A DNA stretch of 64,000 nucleotides from Metabacillus sp. B2-18 (GCF_021117275.1 NZ_CP088245.1:1339501-1403500), one strand, 5' to 3'. Counted from the first letter of the stretch, positions 35,407-43,832 are shown. Numbers and translations are program-made. The notes: a model not told the origin generated them from the letters alone.

Positions 35407-38400
35407 ATGATACGGCGATACCATGTCGTTGCGATACCCATTCGAATTGTTGTTAACAATTTTGGAGACTACAACCCGGATGGAAGAATATACGTGTTAA
35501 AAGAGAACGTAGATGAAGTAAGAGACTGCGTTCGTAAAAATCCGTTTACCCCTGTAGATTTAGTGCAGCCACTAACAATACGTGCAAATGAAGGGGATGT
35601 AGTGGAAATTCTTTTTGAAAATCAACTACCTTTTGCTGCAGGTATGCACTTTCAAGAAGCGGATTATGATGTATTAACATCTGATGGGGCTAATGTAGGC
35701 TTTAACCCAAACACATTAGTTGAGTGTGGAGAATCAATTTTGTATAAAATTTTTGCTACTAAAGAAGGAACCTACTTTTTTACAGACTTAGGTAATGTTG
35801 CAAGTACAGAAGAAGGTTCAAGTATTCAAGGATTATTTGGTGCCCTGCTCGTTGAAAAAAGAGGCTCCTGGTGGACCGATCCTGTCACGGGTGGTCCAAT
35901 AAATAGTGGTGTTTATGCGGATATCCACAACCCATTTCTGCCTTCATTTAGAGAGTATGCATGGTTTTTTAATGACGAAATGGAAGTGAATGACTTAACA
36001 GGAAACAGACCTTTAAATCCAATTACAAATCAGGAATCTGAATCGTTTCATGGAGTTAACTTACGATATGAACCATTGAGAAATAGATTAAGGTTAATTG
36101 AAGAAGGTGTTGTTAGTCCAGAACTTGAAGGAGAAGAAGTCCACCATGATTCTTGGGTATTTGGTGATCCAGCTACTCCGATATTAAGAGGGTATAAAGG
36201 CGATCCGGCTATTATAAGATTGATTCATGGTGCTTCAAAAGAAACGCATGTTTTTCACTATCATGTCCATCAATGGCTTCGTGATCCAAGCAATACATTA
36301 TCAGAAATTGTTGATTCACAAGCGATTAGTCCTCAATCGCACTATGATGTTAGCCCACTTTATGGACTCGGAAGTCTTCACGGAGCATTCGGTGATGCGA
36401 TTATCCACTGTCATTTATATCCACACTTTGAAGCAGGGATGTGGGGAATTAATCGTATTTTCGACACTCTACAAGATGGAAGCCAGTGTTATCCAAACGG
36501 TGTACCAATTGCGCCGCTACAACCTTTACCTGATCGACCTTGTCCACCGCAGCCAACAAAAGAAAATCCTGGGTTCCCGAACTTTATTCCAGGTAAAGTA
36601 GGATGTAAAGCACCTCGGCCTCCACTTGGGATCGTTGGTGGCCGGGAAATGACTGAACTAGAAAAAAATGCAGCGGTTCCTAATGCTAGACCAGGTGCAG
36701 TATTTGTTGATTCATGTTTGTCTAATCCTGTTGTTGTTGAATATAACGTATCTCTTATTGAGTTACCGATTATTTATAATCGACAAGGCTGGCACGATCC
36801 GAAAGGGAGGTTCTATGTACTAGATAAAGATTTAGATGATGTACTCGCAGGTAGAAAAGAGCCTGAGCCCCTTGTTTTACAAATACCTGCTAGTTCGTGT
36901 ATTCGAATGAATTTTACAAATTTGTTACCTCACATTCTTGACGGTGATGCATTCCAACTTGTAACAAGAACTTATGAAGTGGGTTTTCACATTCATTTTG
37001 TAAAATTTGATGTGTTAGTCACTGATGGTGCAAATGTAGGTTGGAATTATGATAGCTCGGTCCTACCTGGTCAGACAATACGTTATGAATGGTATGCTGA
37101 TACCGAATTAAAGGCATTCTTTTACCATGATCATTTGAATGCGACTTCACATGAGCAGCATGGGATTTTTGGTGCAGGTATTATTCAGCCTAGGTTTTCA
37201 AAATTTTTTGATAGTCGTACAGGAGAAGAGACGGATTACGGTACTCAAGTAACCGTTGTGAACCCACTTATCCCTGATTATCGAGATCAATCTCTCTTTG
37301 TACAGGATTTTGCTTATCTTTTTGATAAAGATGGCTGTCCTATCCAACCACCTGAATTCCCAGGATCACTTGAAGATCCAGGTGTATTTGGGGTCAATTA
37401 TAAAAATGAACCATTACAATTTAGATTAGGAAAAGACTGTGATCCAGCCTATTCGTTTAGTTCATACGTTCATGGAGATCCTGTCACACCAATTCTAAGA
37501 ACCTATGAAGGTGATCCAATTCGAATCCGCTTGCTGCAAGGGGCGCACGAAGAATCTCATAGCTTTAATCTACACGGTCTAAAGTGGAAGTCGGAACGGG
37601 CTGATTTAGATTCCATGTTTCAAGCTCAACAGCACATAGGAATATCTGAATCATTCACATTTGAAACAGAAGTCCCACTAGCAGGTGATTATTTATGGGC
37701 CTTTGAAGATGAAGAGGACGTTTGGTTAGGAACTTGGGGCTTAATACGGGCTTATGATCAACTGGTTGATGATTTGATCGTACTACCAGATCGACCATGT
37801 CCACCACCAAGAACAAAGCCATTACCTGAAGTTACAGGTAAGCCACCTGAATTGGCTGATCCTTTATGTTCAATGCCACCTAGGGCATTTTGTGATGCTC
37901 CTGTGAGAAAATACGATGTGGTATGTTTCCAAACACCAATTATTTACAATAAGTTTGGTGATCACGATCCATTTGGTATTATTTTTGCCCTTGAAGAAGA
38001 TGTTGAAGATATTTTATGTGGCAAAAAGAATCCTGAACCACTTGTTTTAAGAGGAAATGTAGGGGACTTAATAGAGGTCACGCTAACAAGTAAATTAAAA
38101 TTTGATCTGTTTCCATTCCCAGACGGTATTCATCCTTATCCACCAGTAAAGGAGCAAGCTTTCTATCCACCTTCACTTAGAATATCTCTTCATACTAGTC
38201 TACTAGACTATGATGTGAAAACATCGAGTGGTGATACGGTAGGATTTAACCCAGATCAAACGGTTGGTCCAGATGAGAAAATCACATATCGATGGTTTGT
38301 GGATGGTGCTCATGGAACATGTGCAATGTGGGATGTAGCTGATTTACGTAATCATCGCTCGTTTGGTACATTTGGTGCATTTATTGCTGAACCAAGGTTC

Positions 38401-38499
38401 ACAACCTATCATGACCCATACACATTGTGTGAGGTGAATACTGAGCCAATGTTGTCCTTAAAAACCCATTTTTACCGGAGACAAGAGAATTCGTATTAA
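35407..38499 (+). CDS. mnxG: Manganese-oxidising multicopper oxidase MnxG, first 1030 residues (frameshifted)
   Basis: A ceruloplasmin-like chain of repeated cupredoxin units that each begin with a pattern such as IIYNRQGWHDPKGRFYVL or IIYNKFGDHDPFGIIFAL. Copper-ligand motifs are HVFHYHVHQW near residue 280 and HCHLYPHFEAGMWG near 334, a full type 1/type 3 motif. FYHDHLNATSHEQHG is near 572 and HSFNLHGLKW near 718. It oxidises Mn(II) to Mn(IV) oxide on the spore surface. The frame ends in a TAA at 38497 just before the last domain, which continues in another frame. Joined, the two parts give about 1214 residues, the size of known MnxG. Confidence 0.9.
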   Translation: MIRRYHVVAIPIRIVVNNFGDYNPDGRIYVLKENVDEVRDCVRKNPFTPVDLVQPLTIRANEGDVVEILFENQLPFAAGMHFQEADYDVLTSDGANVGFNPNTLVECGESILYKIFATKEGTYFFTDLGNVASTEEGSSIQGLFGALLVEKRGSWWTDPVTGGPINSGVYADIHNPFLPSFREYAWFFNDEMEVNDLTGNRPLNPITNQESESFHGVNLRYEPLRNRLRLIEEGVVSPELEGEEVHHDSWVFGDPATPILRGYKGDPAIIRLIHGASKETHVFHYHVHQWLRDPSNTLSEIVDSQAISPQSHYDVSPLYGLGSLHGAFGDAIIHCHLYPHFEAGMWGINRIFDTLQDGSQCYPNGVPIAPLQPLPDRPCPPQPTKENPGFPNFIPGKVGCKAPRPPLGIVGGREMTELEKNAAVPNARPGAVFVDSCLSNPVVVEYNVSLIELPIIYNRQGWHDPKGRFYVLDKDLDDVLAGRKEPEPLVLQIPASSCIRMNFTNLLPHILDGDAFQLVTRTYEVGFHIHFVKFDVLVTDGANVGWNYDSSVLPGQTIRYEWYADTELKAFFYHDHLNATSHEQHGIFGAGIIQPRFSKFFDSRTGEETDYGTQVTVVNPLIPDYRDQSLFVQDFAYLFDKDGCPIQPPEFPGSLEDPGVFGVNYKNEPLQFRLGKDCDPAYSFSSYVHGDPVTPILRTYEGDPIRIRLLQGAHEESHSFNLHGLKWKSERADLDSMFQAQQHIGISESFTFETEVPLAGDYLWAFEDEEDVWLGTWGLIRAYDQLVDDLIVLPDRPCPPPRTKPLPEVTGKPPELADPLCSMPPRAFCDAPVRKYDVVCFQTPIIYNKFGDHDPFGIIFALEEDVEDILCGKKNPEPLVLRGNVGDLIEVTLTSKLKFDLFPFPDGIHPYPPVKEQAFYPPSLRISLHTSLLDYDVKTSSGDTVGFNPDQTVGPDEKITYRWFVDGAHGTCAMWDVADLRNHRSFGTFGAFIAEPRFTTYHDPYTLCEVNTEPMLSLKTHFYRRQENSY

Positions 38500-38501
38500 T
38501 T

Positions 38502-39053
38502 ATGCATGATGGAGTCAGACTCGTTGATAAAAAAGATCAGCTTATTATTGATCCAATAGACGGTATCCTCCCACAACCTGATCCTGATGAAGAAGTAGAC
38601 ACGTATGATTTTGGTTCACGTGGGTTTAACTATCGAACAGAGCGTTTAATCAATCGATATCGGGAACATCCAATTTTAGGTGATTTATTTAGTTCTAAAG
38701 TTTTCGGTGATCCTTCAACACCTGTTTTTGAAGCATATCCAGGAGATCCAATTACAATTCGCTTAACAAATCCTTCAGAACGAAGACGTTCACATACGTT
38801 CCATTTACATGGACATAAGTGGAAATTTGATGCAAAGGATATTGATTCTCGTGTTACTTCCTTTGTTGGCCATATCATTGCTGGAGCAGCTGAAAATCTA
38901 GAAATCATTGGTGGAGCTGGAGGGATCTTTAACTTCCCAGGTGATTATATGTACCGTTCAGGAAATATCAGATGGGACATTGAACAAGGAATGTGGGGAA
39001 TCATTCGTGTTCATGAGGAGCTTCAAAAACATTTGCCAACATTAAAAGAATAG
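38502..39053 (+). CDS. mnxG: MnxG, C-terminal domain in the -1 frame
   Basis: 183 residues from a chance ATG; this is the missing end of MnxG and not a separate gene. The same frame is open upstream and reads FLPETREFVLIMHDGVRL across the join. It has the ligand motif HTFHLHGHKWKFD and the closing MWGIIRVHEEL. No ribosome site precedes the ATG. Adding one T to the run TTTTT at 38469-38473 restores a single frame. Without this part the trinuclear copper site would be incomplete. Confidence 0.85.
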   Translation: MHDGVRLVDKKDQLIIDPIDGILPQPDPDEEVDTYDFGSRGFNYRTERLINRYREHPILGDLFSSKVFGDPSTPVFEAYPGDPITIRLTNPSERRRSHTFHLHGHKWKFDAKDIDSRVTSFVGHIIAGAAENLEIIGGAGGIFNFPGDYMYRSGNIRWDIEQGMWGIIRVHEELQKHLPTLKE

Positions 39054-39058
39054 AAATA

Positions 39059-39081
39059 GGGGAGGAAGGGGATTCCTCCCC
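39059..39081 (+). other. Stem-loop between mnxG and the next gene
   Basis: GGGGAGGAA and TTCCTCCCC form a perfect 9-bp stem with a 5-nt loop but no T run. It probably affects mRNA processing or stability, or lowers expression of the following gene. Confidence 0.6.
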
Positions 39082-39103
39082 AACTTCGAAAGGAGGGAAA
39101 AAT

Positions 39104-39910
39104 GTGATTGAGAAATTTGAAAGCTGTGAATTCGGTTGTCCAGAGGTCGTTCCACCGGATGCACCCGATGACTTTTGTATTCCAGAACAATGCTGCCCTG
39201 ATAAAATAGCCACACCAAAGTTTCCATCGCCAACCACTTGTTTACCAGAGGATGTTCAGCGTGAATTAGAAGAAAGAATTGATGTAGTAAATGAATTATT
39301 ATTAAACCTAGCATTATCTGGTGAGCAGCCTGAAGAAGCTAGAAGAGATGCTTTTGATGGTTTAATGGGTCTGTTTATTAAGGTGAAGTTAACCTGTGAA
39401 GAAGAATTATTAGCAACAAAAAAGAGAATGTCAGTAAAAAAGAAACGATTGCTGAAGAGAAAATTACTTGCAAGAAGACCTAAAGGGTGTGTTAATCTCG
39501 TTGGCTGGGATTTTGTTCAATTGAAGCAAGAGGATACTTTCTTCCTTATTCCTTTTGAAAAGATTTGTCTTATTAAATCAGAGGAGCCTCTTCATGAAAC
39601 TATAGAAGAACCTCAATTAACTAATATTGACCCATGTTTTAGACGCGCTTTAGCCTATAATTTTGGAGAGGTCGTTTCATCATCTCCTGAATTAATTCAA
39701 CTATTTTTCCGAATACGTCTAAATAACTTTCTCCTTCTACTTTTGGATAAAGAGGTTGAGGTGAAATTGGACAATCAACTAGTTAAAGGTAAACTTATAG
39801 ATTTGTCGCGTGAATCTATCACGATATGTAGAGAAGGTAAAGAAGATCGTGAAATTCCTCTAAATGTAGTTTGCTTTATGAAATTTAAAGAGTGTCTTGA
39901 TGTAGATTGA
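39104..39910 (+). CDS. Spore-associated protein with two small barrel domains, last gene of the mnx operon
   Basis: 268 residues, start GTG behind AAAGGAGGG. The N-terminus has several Cys and Pro (CEFGCPEVVPPDAPDDFC, CCPDK). A first barrel unit spans about 95-165 (FIKVKLTCEEEL, a Lys/Arg-rich insert, GCVNLVGWDFVQL, FFLIPFEKICLI). A second unit is near 200-265 (EVEVKLDNQLVKGKLIDLSRESITI, IPLNVVCFMKF). The pattern VGxDFV...PFExI recurs in the proteins at 40340 and 43245. It has no recognised enzyme motif. A structural role in the coat with the oxidase is inferred from the operon. Confidence 0.8.
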   Translation: MIEKFESCEFGCPEVVPPDAPDDFCIPEQCCPDKIATPKFPSPTTCLPEDVQRELEERIDVVNELLLNLALSGEQPEEARRDAFDGLMGLFIKVKLTCEEELLATKKRMSVKKKRLLKRKLLARRPKGCVNLVGWDFVQLKQEDTFFLIPFEKICLIKSEEPLHETIEEPQLTNIDPCFRRALAYNFGEVVSSSPELIQLFFRIRLNNFLLLLLDKEVEVKLDNQLVKGKLIDLSRESITICREGKEDREIPLNVVCFMKFKECLDVD

Positions 39911-39927
39911 TTAAATAGTTTACTGTT

Positions 39928-39962
39928 ACTCCTCTATCATATGGTAGGGGAGTTTCTTTTTG
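39928..39962 (+). terminator. Intrinsic terminator of the mnx operon
   Basis: ACTCCTCTA pairs with TAGGGGAGT (one G-U pair) and is followed by TTCTTTTTG. Confidence 0.8.
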
Positions 39963-39982
39963 AATATGGGATTAGTTAACAC

Positions 39983-40021
39983 AAAAAATGCCGAGAATTC
40001 GCAAAGCGAATCTCAGCATTT
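39983..40021 (-). terminator. Intrinsic terminator for the 61-residue gene
   Basis: On the minus strand AATGCTGAGA and TTCGC pair with GCGAA and TCTCGGCATT around a TTT loop, followed by TTTTGTG. Confidence 0.8.
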
Positions 40022-40053
40022 AATGCCACATCGTTTAATGAAAAGAAGATTAT

Positions 40054-40239
40054 CTAGCAGCAATGGTCATGATGTCTAAAGCGAGAGCAGCAAGAATGTC
40101 TAAAACGTGGGAAACAAGAATGTCTAAAGTGAGAATGGAAAGAATCGCAACGATGTTTAAAAAAGTGGTCAAAGTGGAAGTCATCATGACATAGTGAACG
40201 ACAACAGCAAGATTTCTTCTTTTTGCATGAACAGCTCAT
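40054..40239 (-). CDS. Small Cys/His-rich probable spore coat protein (61 aa)
   Basis: 61 residues, starting MSCSCKKKKSCCCRSL, with 13 Cys, 14 His and many Phe and Arg. The C-terminal half repeats HSCFPRFRHSCCSRFRHHD. This composition is typical of cross-linked or metal-binding coat proteins. The start is the ATG at 40239, placed after AAGGGAGGTG; the longer frame is unlikely. A sigma-K-like -10 lies about 30 bp upstream. No named family is recognised. Confidence 0.8.
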   Translation of the reverse strand: MSCSCKKKKSCCCRSLCHDDFHFDHFFKHRCDSFHSHFRHSCFPRFRHSCCSRFRHHDHCC

Positions 40240-40269
40240 AATTTCACCTCCCTTCAAAATCAGATAGTA

Positions 40270-40278
40270 TATCTTATG
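40270..40278 (-). promoter_or_regulatory. Sigma-K-like -10 box of the 61-residue gene
   Basis: CATAAGATA on the minus strand fits CATANNNTA; no AC dinucleotide is found at the right distance, so the -35 is poor. Confidence 0.4.
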
Positions 40279-40339
40279 CGGGGAATACTAGATTGAAAGG
40301 GATAAAAGGGTAGAAAAAGAGAATTAGGCGGAGTTAGTA

Positions 40340-41224
40340 TTAGCAGCAATCATCCTTTTTTTCCATAATAGAAAGTGACTTAATAGATTCAAATGGTAAT
40401 ATACGAAACTCATCTTTTTTCTCTTTACATCTTTTTTCCTTTTTAATAACTCTTTTCTTCATGAGTCGGTTTCTTTTTACTTTTTTCTTCTTCTTTTCTT
40501 TCTTCATAACATCAATCTCTACAAAATCAGCTCCAACGAAACAGATCCTGCCTTGAAGCATTTCCTCTTCTTCACATTCGAGTTCAATTTTTACATCACA
40601 ATCAATTAATTGGCGAAGTCTAAAGGCCATTCCTCCTTCTAGGCCAGCTAATCGGAAACGGAAGCGATCATCACAAATAAAGTGATTGTTTAAGCAAAAA
40701 TCGTCGTGGCAGTCAAAAGAATCATGATGCTGAAAGTCACATTCTTTTACGACAAAGCGTCTGTCAAAAATAACTGGATGCTTACAAGTTTCAAAATGAT
40801 CATGATGATCACACTTCTTACAATCACAGTCATGGCGGTGATGGTGCTTGTGATCATGTTTCTTACAATCACAGTCGTGGTGGTGATGGTGCTTGTGATC
40901 ATGTTTCTTACAATCACAGTCATGGCGGTGATGATGCTTGTGATCATGTTTCTTACAATCACAGTCATGGCGGTGATGGTGCTTGTGATCATGTTTCTTA
41001 CAATCACAGTCGTGATGGTGATGATGCTTGTGATCATGTTTCTTACAATCACAGTCGTGATGACGGTGCCGAGGTTTCTTACATTTAGGACAGTGGTCGT
41101 CGTGATGATGACGACGGTGTTCACGACATTCATGGCAATCATCATGGAAATCGTTTCCATGCTTTTTACATTTGTGATAGTCATGATGATAATCATACTG
41201 TTTATCATGGTCATGATAGTTCAT
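40340..41224 (-). CDS. His/Asp/Cys repeat protein with C-terminal barrel domain, probable metal-binding coat protein
   Basis: 294 residues. The N-terminal 145 residues are almost entirely His, Asp, Lys and Cys and include five full and one partial copy of the 15-residue unit HDCDCKKHDHKHHHR (or final H). The C-terminal half (about 185-290) is a barrel domain: AFRLRQLIDCDVKIELECEE, GRICFVGADFVEIDV, a long Lys-rich insert, then ILPFESIKSLSI. The repeats could bind many Zn, Cu or Mn ions. It starts with ATG after AAAGGAGGAAAAAGC and lies opposite the mnx operon, close to the oxidase and copper genes. Confidence 0.85.
   Translation of the reverse strand: MNYHDHDKQYDYHHDYHKCKKHGNDFHDDCHECREHRRHHHDDHCPKCKKPRHRHHDCDCKKHDHKHHHHHDCDCKKHDHKHHHRHDCDCKKHDHKHHHRHDCDCKKHDHKHHHHHDCDCKKHDHKHHHRHDCDCKKCDHHDHFETCKHPVIFDRRFVVKECDFQHHDSFDCHDDFCLNNHFICDDRFRFRLAGLEGGMAFRLRQLIDCDVKIELECEEEEMLQGRICFVGADFVEIDVMKKEKKKKKVKRNRLMKKRVIKKEKRCKEKKDEFRILPFESIKSLSIMEKKDDCC
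40815..41055 (-). repeat. 45-bp coding tandem repeat
   Basis: Period 45, beginning at about 40815, 40860, 40905, 40950, 40995 and 41040; the copies differ at only a few bases. It encodes the 15-residue His/Asp/Cys unit and is likely to vary in number between strains. Confidence 0.9.
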
Positions 41225-41445
41225 GCTTTTTCCTCCTTTAATTAATTCAACTTATACTTTCATAGGGAAGATAACGATAAGGACAACTGCATGAGTTATC
41301 CATCTTAATTAACCCTATAATAATCATGGTATGTTTTTCCAATGAAAAGGGATTAAACGTATGTCTAAAGTACTGAAAATCCGCTAATATCATAGACCGG
41401 TATCACACACAAAACATAGAATGTTAAAAAATGGGAGGTAATATA

Positions 41446-41856
41446 ATGAGAAAGCTAACAAATATGATTATGACGTCCTTCTTGTTTTTCTTTGTGAGTG
41501 CTTGTCAGAGCCCTTCTAGTCATCATGAACATATGAAGGGCCAAGAAGAATTTTTAGATGTTTCAGTTAAGCTTAATCCAAAGGAGATAGAAGCAGGTGT
41601 TTCATTTTCTATACAGCTCCATATTACTCAAATGGACAATGATATAAATCATGCAGATGATGTACGAATAGATGTATGGAAGGATGGAGAAGAATCAGAG
41701 AAAGAAACGTATGAAGCGACTTATGACGGAAAGGGGATGTATGTCGTTGACCTTATGCTCGAGGAATCCGGTTCTTATAAGGTCATGTATCATGTTACAG
41801 CAAAAGAGCAGCATGTTATGAATGAAGTCCCTTTAACCGTCCAGGAGGGGAATTAA
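41446..41856 (+). CDS. Lipoprotein with YtkA/FixH-like domain
   Basis: 136 residues. Signal peptide with lipobox FVSAC (Cys near 20), so anchored at the outer face of the membrane. The mature part begins with SSHHEHMKGQ, His-rich and potentially copper-binding. A YtkA-like beta sandwich follows (VKLNPKEIEAGVSFSIQLHIT ... GMYVVDLMLEESGSYKVMYHV). Such proteins accompany Sco and take part in copper delivery. ATG 41446 follows GGGAGGTAAT. Its stop is one base from the Sco gene, and CcdA follows, so the three are one operon. Confidence 0.88.
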   Translation: MRKLTNMIMTSFLFFFVSACQSPSSHHEHMKGQEEFLDVSVKLNPKEIEAGVSFSIQLHITQMDNDINHADDVRIDVWKDGEESEKETYEATYDGKGMYVVDLMLEESGSYKVMYHVTAKEQHVMNEVPLTVQEGN

Positions 41857-41857
41857 T

Positions 41858-42463
41858 TTGAAGAATAGAAAAGTGATAGTAAATGGTCTGGCTGCTATGT
41901 TTATCTTAGTAGGTTTTTTTCTTATTTATTCTGTTTGGCCAAGAGAAGAAAAGCTTCCTGTTCTAGATAAAGTAGAACCATTTATTTTGCAATCAATTGA
42001 TGAACAAAGCTATAACTCGGATAATGGAAAAGTCAAATTATTGACCTTTTTTTACACAAAATGTCCAGATATTTGCCCACTCACTATGGTTGATTTTCAA
42101 ACATTACAATCCGAGCTTCAAAAAAAAGGTCTTTTTGGAGATAAGGTAGAGCTGGTGGCTGTTACTCTTGACCCTGAGAACGACACCATTGAAGTGGTTA
42201 AAGAATATTCTCAGGCTTTTGAGGCCAGTCCTGAGGGATGGAAATTTCTGAGGGGGTCTGAAGAGGAGACACAAGCAATTGCAGACCTTTATCATATGAA
42301 ATACAAGAAACTCGAAGGTGACTTTATTGCACATAACACAACCATGTTTTTAGTTGATGGGAAGCAGCAAATAAGAGGTCTTTATGATATGGCGAATCAA
42401 AACAATGCAGTTAAAGTAGATGATATTCTACTTGCAATGGAAGAGCTAGTTGTGGATGAATAA
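41858..42463 (+). CDS. SCO1/SenC family copper chaperone
   Basis: 201 residues. A membrane anchor occupies residues 8-28 and is followed by a thioredoxin-like domain. The copper and redox pair lies in FFYTKCPDICPLTM (CxxxC near residue 70) and the third ligand His in FIAHNTTMFLVDG near 160. Sco proteins load CuA centres or supply copper to other secreted proteins. Lying 2 kb from mnxG, it could stand in for the Sco-like protein MnxC, which appears absent from the operon itself (inference). Start TTG after CAGGAGGGG; the ATG of ccdA overlaps its stop. Confidence 0.93.
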   Translation: MKNRKVIVNGLAAMFILVGFFLIYSVWPREEKLPVLDKVEPFILQSIDEQSYNSDNGKVKLLTFFYTKCPDICPLTMVDFQTLQSELQKKGLFGDKVELVAVTLDPENDTIEVVKEYSQAFEASPEGWKFLRGSEEETQAIADLYHMKYKKLEGDFIAHNTTMFLVDGKQQIRGLYDMANQNNAVKVDDILLAMEELVVDE

Positions 42464-43173
42464 TGGTGATTGATGTAAATGTTTTCTTAGCCTTTGGAGC
42501 TGGATGTTTGTCCTTTCTCTCACCCTGCTGTCTACCTTTATATCCTGTATTTTTGTCATATATGACAGGATTATCTGCACGGGAAATAACCGAGGGTGCA
42601 GATGGGAAAAAACGTATTGTTATATTTCACACGCTATCTTTCTTATTGGGCTTTTCCATTATTTTTATTGTGTTAGGAATTTCAACCTCTTGGCTAAGTA
42701 ACATATTTATTCAGTACCAGGATTTAATTAGACAAATAGGGGCAGTTTTCATCCTGTTTTTTGGCTTTGTAACGATCGGACTCTTGAAGCCAAGGGTTCT
42801 ATTAAGAGAAAAAAGAATTAAGCTAAAATGGAGTCCTTCAAGTTATGTGGGGTCAGTATTAATTGGGGTTGGATTTGCAGCTGGATGGACGCCGTGTGTG
42901 GGGCCGATTCTTGCCTCGGTTATTGCTCTTGGACTTTATACAGGGGAAGGATTTCTTTACGTGATGTCCTATATGCTTGGATTTGCCATCCCTTTTTTTG
43001 TGATGGCCTTTTTTCTAGAAAAAACAAATTCCTTAAGAAAATATAGTCAAAAGCTTATGAAAATGTCAGGGCTTATGATGATCATTATGGGGCTCCTCTT
43101 ATTTTTTGATCTTCTTACAAAGCTTACTAGCTTCCTGACTGAATATATTTATAGAGGTTTTACAGGTTTTTAA
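42463..43173 (+). CDS. ccdA: CcdA-type thiol-disulfide transmembrane reductase
   Basis: 236 residues with six membrane helices. The two redox cysteine motifs are LSFLSPCCLPLYP near residue 24 and GWTPCVGPILAS near 148. CcdA carries electrons from cytoplasmic thioredoxin to extracytoplasmic thiol proteins such as Sco or ResA. Here it would keep the Sco CxxxC reduced for copper binding. The first base of its ATG is the last base of the Sco stop (TAATG). A terminator follows. Confidence 0.93.
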   Translation: MVIDVNVFLAFGAGCLSFLSPCCLPLYPVFLSYMTGLSAREITEGADGKKRIVIFHTLSFLLGFSIIFIVLGISTSWLSNIFIQYQDLIRQIGAVFILFFGFVTIGLLKPRVLLREKRIKLKWSPSSYVGSVLIGVGFAAGWTPCVGPILASVIALGLYTGEGFLYVMSYMLGFAIPFFVMAFFLEKTNSLRKYSQKLMKMSGLMMIIMGLLLFFDLLTKLTSFLTEYIYRGFTGF

Positions 43174-43174
43174 A

Positions 43175-43232
43175 AGGCAATAGACTCAGTAGCTGGCATC
43201 TTAATGTGTGTGAGCCACTGAGTCCTTTTAAA
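43175..43232 (+). terminator. Bidirectional terminator between ccdA and the minus-strand coat gene
   Basis: GACTCAGT (43183-43190) and ACTGAGTC (43217-43224), with partial pairing of the inner AGCTGGC and GAGCC, flanked by AAAA and TTTT. Confidence 0.75.
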
Positions 43233-43244
43233 TACTATAAATTC

Positions 43245-43640
43245 TTATAGATCAATACATTTAATTGATTCCATAGGGATGATTCTTTTTTTGGACTCAT
43301 TTCTTTCTTTTGGTAATTTATAATGTTCCCATTCTTTATGAGGTTTTTCATGCTCATGCTTTAGACACACTTCAATAAAGTCACTTCCAACAAAATCAAG
43401 TTTCGCTCTTATTTTTTCGATATTTTCTCCGGAAAATATTTCGATTGTTATATCGCAATCAATTAGCTTGCGTAATCGAAAAGAAAATTCATTGCTTAGA
43501 GTTCTTTTACATGAGAATTCACGATCACAACAGTCATTCCTATCATGAAATAATTCGTCATGACATGAACAGTGGCTAGATGACAAATGACGATTAAACT
43601 TCTTAAACTCCATAAATTCTATAAATTCATCATAGTACAT
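43245..43640 (-). CDS. Probable spore coat protein with C-terminal barrel domain
   Basis: 131 residues. The N-terminal 50 are Cys/His/Asp-rich (SSSHCSCHDELFHDRNDCCDREFSCK). The rest is the barrel domain also seen in the 294-residue protein: FSFRLRKLIDCDITIEIFSGE, AKLDFVGSDFIEVCL, IIPMESIKCIDL. The two are clear paralogues over this part. ATG at 43640 follows AAGGAGGCAATTCG. A CATATTTTA resembling a sigma-K -10 stands upstream without a convincing -35. Confidence 0.82.
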   Translation of the reverse strand: MYYDEFIEFMEFKKFNRHLSSSHCSCHDELFHDRNDCCDREFSCKRTLSNEFSFRLRKLIDCDITIEIFSGENIEKIRAKLDFVGSDFIEVCLKHEHEKPHKEWEHYKLPKERNESKKRIIPMESIKCIDL

Positions 43641-43832
43641 TTAACGAATTGCCTCCTTATATTCATTTTTATGTTCATACTTAAAATATGTAAGAAAATA
43701 ACATAATGATTAGTGCACTTGTCTCATCTATTAAAAATAGGTGTGGGAACGAAACATAAGTTAGTGTTCATTATGCATACCTCTAGAAGTGAAAATTAGG
43801 CAACTTACTCCATAGAAACTAGTTATTCGTCC

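Noticed and set aside
38502..39053. Separate small cupredoxin gene after mnxG
   Set aside because: There is no ribosome site, its frame is open upstream with MnxG-like sequence, and the combined length equals known MnxG.
40815..41055. Regular 45-bp repeat as a CRISPR array
   Set aside because: There are no unique spacers between units; the period is a multiple of three and codes for a 15-residue protein repeat.
40706..41245. Long plus-strand and alternative minus-strand reading frames over the His-rich gene
   Set aside because: They arise from the 45-bp repeat read in other frames, giving low-complexity Met/Ile/Val/Thr strings without ribosome sites.
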